A stretch of 64,000 nt of DNA from Triticum aestivum (Eukaryota > Streptophyta > Magnoliopsida > Poales > Poaceae). The notes beneath the pieces were generated by a model. That model did no database searches, was not told where the DNA came from, and saw nothing but the letters and a program-made list of their open reading frames with translations. Positions 1-10,740 of the stretch are shown piece by piece. Made by a program: the position numbers and the translations under genes. The stretch lies in assembly GCF_018294505.1 (NCBI RefSeq), contig NC_057803.1, forward strand, positions 690,731,157-690,795,156. The letters are read 5' to 3'. Every line of letters starts with the position of its first letter. The stretch's first letter is position 1.

Positions 1-155
1 NNNNNNNNNNNNNNNNNNNNNNNNNNNNNNNNNNNNNNNNNNNNNNNNNNNNNNNNNNNNNNNNNNNNNNNNNNNNNNNNNNNNNNNNNNNNNNNNNNNN
101 NNNNNNNNNNNNNNNNNNNNNNNNNNNNNNNNNNNNNNNNNNNNNNNNNNNNNNN
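1..155. other. Assembly gap (N run)
   Basis: The first 155 positions are N. Sequence left of 156 cannot be read, so the GC-rich segment that follows is truncated. Confidence 0.99.
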
Positions 156-531
156 GGATGGAGCAGCCAGCAACCAGAGCAAACACCAGACGAGGAGCAC
201 GTACTGCCAGACCGATCCGGCCGCACGGGTGCTGGAGAAGACGCCAGGTGAGCCGCCGAGCAGCCGGAGACGCGCCCCACCGTTGCGTCGTACGCACGCA
301 TCTCCAGGCCAGACCAGGCACCGCCAGACAGGAGCACAATACGGCGCCGCCGACGCTACCCGAAACCATGGCGCATCCCAGTCATCGCCTTGCGCCGCCT
401 CGAGCAGGACAGCCCCGCCGCCGCCGGCACCACACGGGCTTCGCCCGGAGATGCCCTCTGGCGGCGGCGAGGGAAGGAGACGACTAGGGTGCGGCGGCTG
501 CTTCCGGCGGCTAGGTTTTCCGCCCGAATCA
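156..531. other. GC-rich segment, probably retroposon-derived
   Basis: This GC-rich stretch has short overlapping ORFs in several frames and no recognisable protein. It contains a CACGGGCTTCGCCCG block followed by a GGCGGCGGCGAGG stretch. The same combination occurs, in opposite orientation, in the retroposon at 16,379-17,697. I infer a related retroelement leader rather than a gene. Its left end is lost in the gap, and segment A copy 1 begins at about 532. Confidence 0.35.
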
Positions 532-1217
532 CTTATCTGATGTCCAATGGTCGTGGCTGCGGTTTGTCCCCAATCAAACAAGTTCGTGCCAGCACAACTA
601 AGAATGCGCTGCTAGGCTGGCCCGGGAGAAGCACTTTCCTAACGTGGTGTTTCACTCTGACTGCCTCTCTTTGGTTCAACACCTTAATTCTTCAGTCTGT
701 GACAGATCTTTGGTGGGTTCCATTGTTGCTGAGATCAAGACGGAGTGTGCTGCTCTGGCTTCGTTTTCTTTCAAGCATGTTCGTCGGCACTGTAATGTTG
801 TAGCTCATGTGTTAGCTAAGTCTAGTTTGAACTCTGTGAGTCCTTGTGTTTTNNNNNNNNNNCTTTCTACTCCGGATTGTATCCGGGAGACTTTGTGTAA
901 TTTGGTTGCTTAATTAATAAAGGCCGACGTTCTCACAAAAAAAACTAAGAATGTGACGCAGTACACAATGAGATTGATGTTTTCATATCTGGCGAGCAGG
1001 TGAAATGCGTGACAGAAACGTGTCTATTTCTCTTGGGGTCAGGCGCGCCCTGTTTTGGATTTGTTCTCTCTGAATATCTCCATCACATCGAACATAAATG
1101 AGCGCTGATCCAAATATTCACTGTGATCTTGGTCTGTTGAGTCCATATGAGTGTGGGCACAATTAGTCCGCTAGCTAGCTCACAAACCAAAATAAAATAA
1201 GATTTGGTCGCACTTAT
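532..1217. repeat. Segment A, copy 1 (split by a LINE tail)
   Basis: Bases 532-606 and 943-1,217 align with 28,143-28,547 (copy 2) and about 51,040-51,412 (copy 3). Shared landmarks include a GACGCAGTA block, a GAAAGAAACGTGTC block and the TTTGGTCGCACTTAT end. The LINE tail at 607-942 interrupts it. A further matching piece lies at about 4,122-4,200, beyond the Helitron-like insertion. The segment carries no convincing ORF and no transposon termini, so I read it as ordinary host intergenic DNA that was duplicated locally. Confidence 0.75.
607..942 (+). mobile_element. 5'-truncated LINE tail with RNase H C-terminus
   Basis: The + strand encodes the C-terminal part of a plant LINE RNase H domain. 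It reads HSDCLSLVQHLN (with the conserved acidic D), then FKHVRRHCNVVAHVLAKSS, and ends at CIRETLCNLVA followed by a stop. A short 3' UTR with AATTAATAAA and an A-run follows. The insert is flanked by an 11-bp duplication, AACTAAGAATG (596-606 and 943-953). Copy 2 of segment A has the empty site at about 28,316. A 10-base N run lies inside the ORF at 853-862. This is a dead 5'-truncated insertion. Confidence 0.85.
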
Positions 1218-1500
1218 TAAGGACAGTAAAATTGAACCTAAACCGAGCCTTCTCAGACAATCAGCGATTTTGGCCATAAGATGCTGCGTCTCGATTGTTT
1301 CTGATCGTTGGATGCACGTTTAACTCCGAGTGGGCCTCAACTTACCTGACTGTCCGATAAACTGCTACTCCAGGAGAAAAAACGGAGGTCCGTGGTTGAT
1401 TGGGCCAAAGCCCATGCAACTCTTCTTTGCGATAGCTTTTTCTCTCGCAGGCTCACAGCGACAGCGCCACCGAGACCCTAACCACGTTCATTCGGCGGCT

Positions 1501-1743
1501 ATGGCGGCGATAAGCTTCCCGGCAGCGCCGCTGCATCGACCTTCCCTCCTCCACTTCCCAGCAAAAGGAAATCGGCCGCCGTCGCCGCTACGCCTGCCTC
1601 CGTTGGCCCCCTATACCAGCCAGGGCCCAGGGCGAGATCTTTCTCCTCTTCCGCCGCCATTCTCCTCCTCCAGCGAGAACCCATCCGCCTCGGACTCCTC
1701 CGAGCGCATGGCGGGCGACCGCTCCTCCTTGTCCTCCGGTTAG
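1501..1743 (+). pseudogene. GC-rich first-exon-like ORF, plastid-transit-like N-terminus
   Basis: An 80-codon ORF starts MAAISFPAAPLHRPSLLHF and is rich in Ser, Pro, Ala and Arg with few acidic residues at its start. That composition is usual for a chloroplast transit peptide. It ends in a stop, with no further exon that I can join to it. The sequence just upstream, with pyrimidine-rich stretches and CCGAGACCCTAACC, looks like a plant 5' UTR. It sits inside the Helitron-like insertion beside eIF4A fragments, so I suspect a captured first exon of a nuclear gene. The parent gene is unidentified. A chance ORF in GC-rich DNA is the alternative. Confidence 0.35.
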
Positions 1744-2706
1744 CCCTCCTCCCCGTCGGATTCCAGCCGCTGGACCCTGGTGCCGCCGGTCCTCACGACT
1801 GCTCCCGAGCTCCCGCTGTGCACGACCATCATCCATACAGTATCCAGTATCCACCATACCGATGTCCCTCGGCACACCCTCCTTACTTCGGCAAATTGCT
1901 ACTTCATCCTTTCTGTTTCCTCTTCCCCTAATTCGATCCCCATCAAGTTTATAATTTATTTTTGTTGACGTTGTTTTGTTTACTCCCAGCTGAATGCATT
2001 TGCTCTAAATTAATGGGTTCGATCTTTCTTTTGCTGGGTGTTGGGTTTCTCTTGCCGCTCCAATCGGCCAGGTCAGTATCCAAGTCATATTACTATGTAT
2101 CATGTTCATGCCACTCCTGAGTGAACCTTTGATTGACATAAAAAACACTACCGGCTGTTGTTGTTGTTGTATGCAGAAGGTTTATTCAACACATAAATGA
2201 GCAAATAAAATAGTAATGTTGTAGAATGGACACATATGTACTTAGCGAATTAAACTTCACATCGATGAAAACGACAATGGCCCAACTATACATACATGAT
2301 ACTGATCGTAAATCAAGAATAAAATAAAAGGATTGTGTAAACAAGACAAAGATATTAATTGTGTATTGGATCAGCCTAATGTTAAAAAAAGGTAATGCAC
2401 ATGTGAACCCACTTGTGGAACAATTCAGGCTTGCTATCATTTTTCTTTCCAAGAAAATCGCTTAACGATATTATATTCTATGTCCATATGATGTAGCATT
2501 GCAGTATGTGTTTCATTTGGTTGTTCAGCTTTGCCAACTTTTGGTGATTTATAGCTCTTTTTTTGCACAAGCCTATTGCTATCCCTGTAGGTAGTGTGTT
2601 TTTCTTAAAAAAAACTATCTTTGACTGTTGTTTGCACAAGCCTATCGCAGTATCCTTGAAATGTTCCTTTGTTGTTTACATGCTCATGTTTTTATTTAAT
2701 ACAACC

Positions 2707-2915
2707 ATGGCGCAGGAATGAAGAACCATAGGGGTTCCCAGTTTGATGCTAAGTACTATGAAAGCAAGATGACACAGTTGCTGTGAGTCACTTCTCTACC
2801 AATTTTGTTATATAAGGTTATTCTTTCTTATACTATGATACCATCTTTTGTATATTGATTGCAATATGTAGGACCAAACTGATACTGAGGAGTTTGTCAC
2901 TTCATATGCTTGAAA
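2707..2915 (+). pseudogene. eIF4A exon 1-2 fragment (captured, out of frame)
   Basis: Eukaryotic initiation factor 4A is a DEAD-box RNA helicase of the cap-binding complex. Around 2,707 an ATG context is followed by a frame reading GSQFDAKYYESKMTQLL, which closely resembles the plant eIF4A N-terminus. It ends at a GTGAGT donor (about 2,782). After an 89-bp AT-rich intron with a TGTAG acceptor, the next exon reads TDTEEFVTSYA and then meets a stop, where eIF4A continues with the DEV region. All helicase motifs (Q motif, GKT, DEAD) are missing. The first ATG is out of frame with the conserved block. This is a truncated gene fragment, retained with its intron and therefore copied at the DNA level rather than retroposed. 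Confidence 0.7.
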
Positions 2916-4303
2916 CGCATGAGTATTGCTGATATGAAATTCCAAGAGAACCTTGAAATGCATGAGTACATTATTTCAAAATTGTATCCATATGGTCACC
3001 AATAACAGTTCTACCAGTTTGCATCATTTGATACATAAGAAACTCAAAGTCAAACCCAATGAAATAATGCTGGCTTTCAGTCAAATATATGAATGTTGAT
3101 AAGCTATGTGATTTATTTATGCTCGGTGACTCATAGTGAGATATACTTCTTCCGACTTTTGAGTTTACCTTCACATTTATCATGCTAATAGGAAAATGCT
3201 ACTGAAAGTGGAATAAGGCACTCACATTAATATCTTTGTTTCCCCATTTACTTGAATTACTAAGTTTCTCCAATATCATCTTTAGACAACCATGTCCTCG
3301 ATCATACATTATTAAGATTCCCCAAGTTGCTATTTCAAATATTGTTTCTATTTTTGGAGCATTTGATTCAAGAGTATTGCTCACTTGGACATCAACAAGA
3401 GATTCAGTACATAACTACATATACAGCATGATGACACTGAGAATGCCATCAGGGCATACCATTTTCTAACCAAAGATATGTTTACTCATGTTTCACCAAT
3501 TCATTTAAATATTGGACATTTTTTCTTACTAATGTTTCATTCTTCATGACGCGGTTAAACAATTGTTTCCTTATCTGCATGAACGATGCTAACATTCAGG
3601 GTATATATGATACTAAGAAATGCGATCTCATGATCAACTATGTATAAATTTCTGTTAACAACTTTCATGATGGTTGGAGCTATATTTTGAGGAATACACA
3701 AGTAATCTAATGGGATTAATCTTATGTAACATGTTTTCAATTGTCAGATTTTCCATTGTACTCATTGATGTTGCCAACAAGTTAATGTCGTAACAGCTGG
3801 GCTGCACGGTGACCCTCCTAAATGTGGAACATATTGGCACCCAATTATGCCACCATATATTTGCATAAATACATATTATTACCTTGGGGGAATAGACAAG
3901 CACTGAACACAGGCCATCATGTTCCAAACCAATTCAAGAGGAAGTTCTCCATATAGTAGTACAACTTTTGAAATTTTGCATCATAAGGCTACTCATAAAA
4001 TTAATTGTCATGTTATCTTAATTTAACAAATAGAGTATTTGGATTCATATATTTGTATCTAACCCTAACATTATAATGCCAAAATGGATGTGCGCAGCAA
4101 CGCGCGCCATCAATGATCTAGTACACACATGTAACGCCGTGCAACTTCTAGCCTCAGGTAGAAACAGAGGTCAAATGAACCGACCGATTCATCCGGCCAT
4201 GACTTTCCTCAAACAAAATATATTAGATTTCCAATTACCACCAAGAAAAATGAATCTACCTAAATACAGGATCTCATGTACACATAAATGTGCATATAAC
4301 GTA

Positions 4304-4626
4304 CTCCCTCTTTTCCGGTTTATATGGCTCAATTCAAAAATCTCACCAACCAAGATAGATGGTGAGTGGTGGAATACTTTTTGTAATTTGCAAAAGCACT
4401 CAATTAATGCTCTTGTTTTTCTCAAAAAATTATGTTTACCAATGCATTAATTGCAATGCATGCATGCATAAAGTACATGCATTGATCAATTTTCTCTTAA
4501 TACTTGCATGTAATGATTTAATGCACCTTGGAATCTGAATATGTGATAGGGAACAACGAAACTGAGCCTTATAAAATGAAAAAACTAAAATTTTAAGATA
4601 AGCCTTATAAACCGGAAAGGAGGGAG
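4304..4626. mobile_element. Stowaway MITE (323 bp)
   Basis: The terminal inverted repeats begin CTCCCTCTTTTCCGGTTTA on the left. The right end is the reverse complement of CTCCCTCCTTTCCGGTTTAT. The element is flanked by TA on both sides. This is a non-autonomous Tc1/mariner-type element typical of grasses. Confidence 0.85.
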
Positions 4627-4723
4627 TATGTCCAATTAAGCTGGGACTACTGAAAGATAGGTTTACCAGTTGGTGAGACATGCATATGAATTTAATTTTT
4701 TAGTATTAATCTTATGTTCCTTA

Positions 4724-5008
4724 GGGCATCTCCAACAGGTTGTATGTTAGTCTTGTTGATTGAATATGACATGTCATCAACCAACAAGTTATCATACAAC
4801 TAATCCAATAGGTTGTATGTAAGCTATCCAATAGATGGTGAGAAAATAAATGTGATTGCTCTCTATTTTACTTTGGAGCTTGTGCAAAGGTTGTTGGTTA
4901 ATCTACATACAACTTTGCTCTCTCTCCACATTTATTACATGCCACATCATCACTATGTCCTAGGTGGAAAATTAACCAACACCTATCTTACGACTGTTGG
5001 AGATGCCC
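4724..5008. mobile_element. Tourist-type MITE (285 bp)
   Basis: The ends are GGGCATCTCCAACAG and the reverse complement CTGTTGGAGATGCCC, flanked by TTA on both sides (4,721-4,723 and 5,009-5,011). A TTA target duplication and GGGCATCTCCAAC termini indicate the PIF/Harbinger (Tourist) class. Confidence 0.85.
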
Positions 5009-5019
5009 TTAGTTGCTAG

Positions 5020-5163
5020 CTTGTGTACCTGCACGGGTTGACGACTAGTCTTTATATAATGCATGATAGTCCACGTATATTTATGACACATCATTTAACT
5101 TTTTAGTATTTATTTTATGTTTCTTAGTTGTTAGCCCGTGCACCTGCACAGGTTAACGACTAG
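5020..5163 (+). repeat. Tandem pair of Helitron-type 3' ends
   Basis: Two similar sequences end in a hairpin plus CTAG before T. The first hairpin, at about 5,024-5,048, is degenerate. The second, CCCGTGCACCTGCACAGG, is at about 5,134-5,151 with CTAG at 5,160-5,163. Each is followed by TCTTTATATAATG. The unit period is about 115 bp, so flank and terminus were duplicated together. The Tourist element at 4,724-5,008 interrupts the upstream unit. No Helitron 5' end could be placed. Confidence 0.5.
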
Positions 5164-5190
5164 TCTTTATATAATGTATGGTAGTCCATG

Positions 5191-5325
5191 TGTTGAGTAT
5201 CATGATTGTATTAGGAAATATAGGTTAGACTAGGAAATATTCGGGCTTGCCTTGTATATATGCCCACGAGGCTCAAGCAATACAACAACTATTCCATCAA
5301 ATCTCTCTCTCTCTCTCTTCTAACA
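5191..5325 (+). mobile_element. Short Copia-like LTR with primer-binding site
   Basis: The segment starts TGTTGAGTATCATG and ends CTCTTCTAACA. It is followed directly by TGTTATCAG, one mismatch from the initiator-Met tRNA primer site TGGTATCAG. It holds a TTGTATATATG promoter-like stretch. No second LTR or gag-pol ORF is visible, so this is a remnant or a non-autonomous element. Confidence 0.5.
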
Positions 5326-7215
5326 TGTTATCAGTTTCCGGTTTCTAAACCCAAGCCGCCGCCGCTTCCACACCCGCGCGCCGTCCCTGGGGCGGTCGGC
5401 CTCCATGACCTCCACCGGGGGCCGCGCTGCCCGTACCTAGGGTTCGTCTGCCGGTCGTGTTGACCGGCTGCCATAGAGAGTCTTTTTCCCGCGCCCTTGC
5501 TCTGGGGTTTTCTCTCTCCCGCCGGTCATCTTGATCGGTGGTTTCTTTTTTGATTTTCCGATCTAATCTTGATCGGTTTGCGTCGCCCACCGCCGTCGTC
5601 GACCCCGTGCGCCTCTACTCCAACATTGGCGCGATCGGACGGCTTCTTCACTGACCCGGCGGCCCCGCATGTCGTCCACGCGTCTGCCCGCCGGTCGCCC
5701 CGACCCACCGGCCTCGCGCGTCGTCCGCGCGTCTGCCTGTCGGTCTCCCTGACACGTCAACCTCGCGTCATGCGGTGGCCCTTCACCGCCACCGTTGGCG
5801 CACCGGCCTGCCCGTCGATCTCTGTCGGCCGTCACCGCCCTGCTCCGACCGGGACTCCTGCATCACCCCGACCGGGCAGCCTCACACCATGCGGCGGCCA
5901 ATCATAGCCGCCCTGCCGCCCGCTGTCGCCGGCTTCATCTCGGACTCCGCCGCCACCCCGTCTCCACCGAGCGGCGTCTCTGATCTCGCGCGCGATAGGA
6001 TTGATCACCCGCCCGCCGCCGCGATCCGCCTCATCTAACCATCGGTTGCGCACGCCTCCGCAGGTCACGTGACGATCGTCCCCGAGTTCAGCGCGTCCCT
6101 CCACCAATCGAGCAACGGGCTGCCGCTGTGTCGCCCCGTCGGGCCGCAGCACTGCCGCCCCGTGATTCTTCTTCTGGCTGCACCGACCCACGTCACCGCT
6201 GCGTCGCCTCTTCAGACCGTAGTGTCGCGGCCCGTGGTCCACGGCCGCCCCGAGGCCGTCCACTCTTGGTCGTCCCCGTGGTTGCACCGGCCCGCACTCC
6301 TCCGCCGCACCACCCCTTCGGGCTGTCGTGCCGCGGCCCACGGTCTCCGCCGCCGCCCCTTGGTCTTCCCGCCATCGCCCCGACCTGCCCGCCGCCGCTG
6401 CGTCGCCCCTTCGGGCCGTAGCGCCGCGGCCGGCGGTCCTCTCCGTCGTCACCGCGCGTCGACCTCCCGTGGTATGCGCCGCACCGTCTCCCTTGGCACG
6501 GGAACGCCACCGTCCGCGCCGGTCTTTGTCACGTTGTCAGGGTTTTCCGCCTACTTCGAGCACCGCCGCTGCGCTCCTAATCAAGCCGCTGCCACCGCTT
6601 TTCTTTGGTTGCCGCCGCCGCTACCCCGTAGCCGCCGCAGCCGCCCGTCCACCTCCTTCGTCTTCATCCAGCACCAGCCCGTCGTCAGCGTCGCCGTCAT
6701 TTATCCCGACCACTTCGTCTACTTCGACCACCGTTGGTGACATTGGCCCCGCGCCGATGGACGCCGAAACCGTCGTCGAGTTCTTCTCTGCTGGCCCTCT
6801 GACTTCTTCGACATGGCGTACAGCTCGTGCAGGTCCTAGTCTCCGCATGCCCGGTGCTGGCACCACCGCCGCGTGCATTCGTCCACGACGTGTTCCCGGG
6901 CTTGGCAAGCCTGGTGCGGCGCTTTGTGAACTTCGTCTTCATCCATCTATGCAAGCCCAGTGCTGGCAACATCGGTGCGTGTCTTCGTCTACGATGTGTC
7001 CCCGGGCTTGGCAAACCCGGCGTGACGCGTCGTCAACAATATCTCCTTTCCGGCACACCACAACTTCGACACCACTGCGTCCATGCTAACTCGGCGCCCC
7101 CTTGCACCCGCGGCTCCACGGCGACTTTCTCGACATCGGCCACCCCGACTCGACATCGACCACGGCATTCTTCGCACAGCTACCTCGACCATGGCTACCT
7201 CGACCATGTCTAGAA
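5326..7215. other. GC- and CT-rich leader-like sequence with internal repeats
   Basis: This block is unusually rich in CCG and CGTC and has long overlapping ORFs in nearly every frame, which reflects GC content rather than coding. It contains four degenerate copies of a CGTCGCCCCTTCGGGCCG block (about 6,128, 6,200, 6,305 and 6,399). It also has a two-copy ~110-bp repeat around 6,850-7,020 built on CCGGGCTTGGCAA. It directly follows a Copia-like LTR, so it may be the internal region of a non-autonomous element. I cannot identify a protein. Confidence 0.4.
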
Positions 7216-9190
7216 ATTTCTAAAAATGCTCATGAATATGAAAATATATTCACCATTATATGTTGTGACTTTATATGGTAAATGAATTATTAAAAAATGT
7301 GATAATTAAAATCTATATGAATTTGAAAAAAGAACACGAAATTTAAAAACGTTCAAGATTTTAGCAAATATTCAAAAATTTAAAAAATACTAACAAATAT
7401 AAAAAAAATTGAATTTAGAAAATGTTCAGGGATTTAGGGGAAAAGTTAGAGAATTAATAGAATGTTCTCAAATTTAAAAACTGTTCTTGAATATATAAAC
7501 ATATTTGGGAATAAAAAAATTGGATTAAAAATCTTCACGAATTTAGTGGAATTTGCAAATGGTTTGTCAGTTTAAAATATTTTCATAAATATTTAAAGTG
7601 TTTATGAATTTAGAAAATCATTTAGGAATTTTCTAAAAATTTTCACATATTTTTAAAATGTTTGTAAGTTTATTTTTTGCAGATTCAAAATATATGAAAG
7701 AATTCTAAATGTCCACAAATTTAAAACACATCAATAAGTAAATAAATAAAATTAAAAAAACACCAGTAGGAAAGAAACGGTTGGAGACCACACGGAAAGG
7801 AATGGTAAATAAGCGGTTGGGCCAGTTAAATGGCCTACTCACTCACTGTTCTGGGGGTGCGCGTTTGGTGAACATTCCCTTTGTTACACAGGTAACAGGA
7901 ATTGATGATCACTGCCTCAACATTATCATGTCAACTAGGGGTGAAATCAAATTCAATTTAGACGGATAATTCTCCTAATTTGTATCCTATTTCATATTTA
8001 TTTTTGGTTCCGAAAGCACATCAGATGCAGATTTGAATACAAAATTATGATGGATTAGGAGATGGTATGATAATGAAACAAACTCGAATAAGGACAGTCA
8101 TATACCATATGCATATCCGAGCAATATTAAATTATTTTAACTGAAATTATTATACATAAAAAATGAGCAAGTATTAACACTTATACACTTTAAGCGTACA
8201 TAAAACATTAGAAAGTCCTACAAATCACTTAGAAGCATATGTCTCGTCTCATAAGAAAAGATAGCATTCACGTATTGCTAGGTAATACTTAAAAATTCAC
8301 CCATAAATCTGAAATTCAGATTTAAAAGGTCGGATTATCATATTAGAAAAAGAGACAATACTCTGGCACAAGGTATTAGTAATACCATATTCTATACGGT
8401 ATTCAACTAGAATGTACTTTAGAGTCGTTCGTCACCTCATTATCAAACCAACCCTGAAAATGAGGTTATAGGCCATGTCGAGACAGGTGAACAATTTGCT
8501 AATTTGTAGTTTCTCAGAGCCATATCTCTTGAATTATGGAGACATCGAGATAAAATTGATGGTTGACAGATTTCCATATCAATGACTGTTGCTCTCCCAA
8601 TGTCTCCAATTCCCATGTGTTTCTATTACATCTCATATTGCCACTTATCTCGTGTGGTACATGTCAAATTAAATGTGTGAATTCCTGCAAAATAAAGGGG
8701 GGGGGAGGCTCTAATTCACACAAAGCAAAAGAATGTATGGTGGTAACAAGCTGTGTTAAATTGATTGTTATCTAATCAAGCCACTATGATGAAATGAGCT
8801 AATAAAATGCCATTTATCGAAGAAATGAAGCAAATGAACACTATATTTAGACTGAAAACTTTACTCTCTCAAATATAGGAGGGTGGAGAATTTAGTTTAT
8901 TCATGTGGCAATTGTCCTTTGGTAGATCTATAGGCAACCTCACTTGATGTGTTTGTAATTGATATGCTATACATCAGTGTATTCACTCTTGGTGGTGACA
9001 TTTTGATCCTAAAGATCCGACAAAGAAACAGGTATCACATAAACTTAGATTACTCCTGTATCACATACGTATCAATCTTATGACGAAGAAACACACTCAT
9101 GATACCATAGTCACATGGAGAATCTTAAACAAACTGGCACACCGTTACTTTAGCTACTCCGTCAGGCTATGGATCGATAAGCTAAAATAA
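7216..9190. other. AT-rich degenerate stretch, no gene seen
   Basis: Bases 7,216-7,760 are a low-complexity AT-rich run of AAATTT and GTTCA words, similar in style to 13,500-13,760. The remainder has no ORF or splice pattern that I can support. It does contain a weak partial copy of repeat B at about 8,580-8,650. Confidence 0.5.
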
Positions 9191-10150
9191 AGTTTGATCA
9201 TTGGCCTTTCTACCTTGGAAGACGAGTGGAGAGTGTTCAACACGAGGAATAATTGTGTCACCGAAATTAACAACATTGATGTTTGGGTCATCTTCATACG
9301 ATATCATATGCAACCTCGAGAGCCAAAATAGTGTGCTGCTGAAGTTTGCTCCGAGATATGTTTTACCATTTTTTCAGACCAATTTTCTTCCCCAGCGTGA
9401 ATTTTGATGGAAACTTTCATGAAGGAACAATTGTTTACCGCGTCGACCTAAACAATTCCTCTTTTCAACTCATCGTGATCTGAGGTCATATGCGACTTGC
9501 ACGAGGCATTAAAGAGAGCTAGTTTATATATTATGAGTCCAGAAGTTTCAGGCAAAACTTCAAGGGAGGTTTTGGGCTTAACAGAAAGATTGTATGCGAT
9601 GCGCCTCAAAAACAGGAGTCTCAACATTATTTGCAAATTTGTGGGCCTGAATTCAACCTCAAGACGACCTTGGATGAAAAAGGGTTCAACATATGGATAA
9701 TTAACCTCGATGAGTCGAGCAACTTTTCTTTTGAGACCATAGCAATCAGAGATTATATATGACCTGCAAGATCAGTGCAAGAGGGCTACTTTACATCTTC
9801 TTAGCCCTGAAGTTGCGGTCCAGACCGGAAGATCCGGCCCTCCTAGTCCGAGTTAGGTTAACTTTTTTTAAGGGATTTGAGTCATTTTCTTGTACGAGAA
9901 GTCCAGCTACCTCAAATATATGTAAGGGAGGGGTGACGGCTGATTGAACAACACACAATCAAACAATCAATCTACCACTTTTTACCTTTACCTTTATCTC
10001 CCTCCCTTGTTCTTCTTCTTTCCCATTCTTCGTTACTCTTCTAGTTGCAGGGTAGCGATCCATGAGGCCCTAGGGGCGACCAGGTCGACCTATGACAGCC
10101 CATAGCCGCCGCGCGCACTGACGGGGTCCCTCCCGGGAGTGTGGGGTTTC
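9191..10150. other. LTR-like sequence with internal duplication
   Basis: No ORF is supported. A sequence around 9,490-9,560 recurs in diverged form around 9,770-9,840 (GACTTGCACGAGGCATT against GACCTGCAAGATCAGTG). The 3' part has a polypyrimidine tract followed by GC-rich sequence ending near GGGACGG-like motifs. The style is that of a degenerate Gypsy LTR, but no TG...CA pair was found. Confidence 0.3.
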
Positions 10151-10626
10151 ATATCTACAAAAGTGTTCGCCGGATTGCTTGCACAACGCACTTTCGGCTG
10201 GGTCTCCTCCCATGTGAGCTGCGGTGCATCACCCCTGGTGTCGAGGGTACACGGAGATGTACTCGTCTGTGAACACAAGCATTGTTTTGAATATTTTCGT
10301 GTTTCTAGTTATCTAACTCTTGTATTAAGTGGGCTAAACACATAATATTTTTGTTGTTGCATGTAGAGAAGTATATGCCAGGCAATGTAACACACTTATA
10401 AATCACATTCTCTTACTATTGTTTGAAATAGAATTTATGTTAGAATTGTAGTGCATCGTTCTTCAGTAATATATGGTAAAATAAAATCTGCCGACACTGT
10501 TTGAGAAGACCAATGAGGCTTCCAATTCATAGTTCATTACTGCCAACTAGGCTATCATGTTCCAATGAATTTTCGTGAAGTGTGAGAATATCATGATAAT
10601 AGAAATCAAGTTGCAGGATAATGTAA

Positions 10627-10740
10627 CTACTTGAGCCTCGAACTTCTATCACCCCAAGGTGAACTCTTCGCAGATGGATTTGGCTCCTCCTTGTCACCGT
10701 ACATGTAGCTGCTTCTGTTCACAATCCCAGCATGTCTTCT
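10627..10740 (-). pseudogene. Possible C-terminal exon fragment, unidentified
   Basis: On the minus strand, 37 codons ending in TAG read RHAGIVNRSSYMYGDKEE and then NPSAKSSPWGDRSSRLK. The composition is unlike the AT-rich surroundings. A stop lies a few codons upstream, so a splice acceptor would have to lie between (for example the TTGAAG at about 10,741-10,746). I do not recognise the protein. It may be a stranded exon of a captured gene. The rest of 10,150-11,600 shows nothing I can annotate. Confidence 0.3.

Larger units (their letters stand above)
1218..4121 (+). mobile_element. Helitron-like insertion with captured gene fragments
   Basis: Homology between segment A copy 1 and its sister copies stops at about 1,217 and resumes at 4,122, so about 2.9 kb has been inserted. 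The right end reads GTGCGC-AGCAAC-GCGCGC, a hairpin with one G-T pair, then CATCAATGAT and CTAG (4,118-4,121), followed by T. This is the layout of a Helitron 3' terminus, which ends CTRR before a target T. No TC dinucleotide sits exactly at the expected left junction, so the 5' end is unresolved. Inside are eIF4A-like exon fragments (2,707-2,915) and a GC-rich first-exon-like ORF (1,501-1,743). The rest is AT-rich and featureless. No RepHel protein is present, so the element would be non-autonomous. Confidence 0.55.

Noticed and set aside
5832..6452. 206-codon minus-strand ORF and many overlapping GC-rich ORFs
   Set aside because: All frames are open because of GC content and tandem repeats. 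Composition is Arg/Gly/Ala-rich with no conserved motif.
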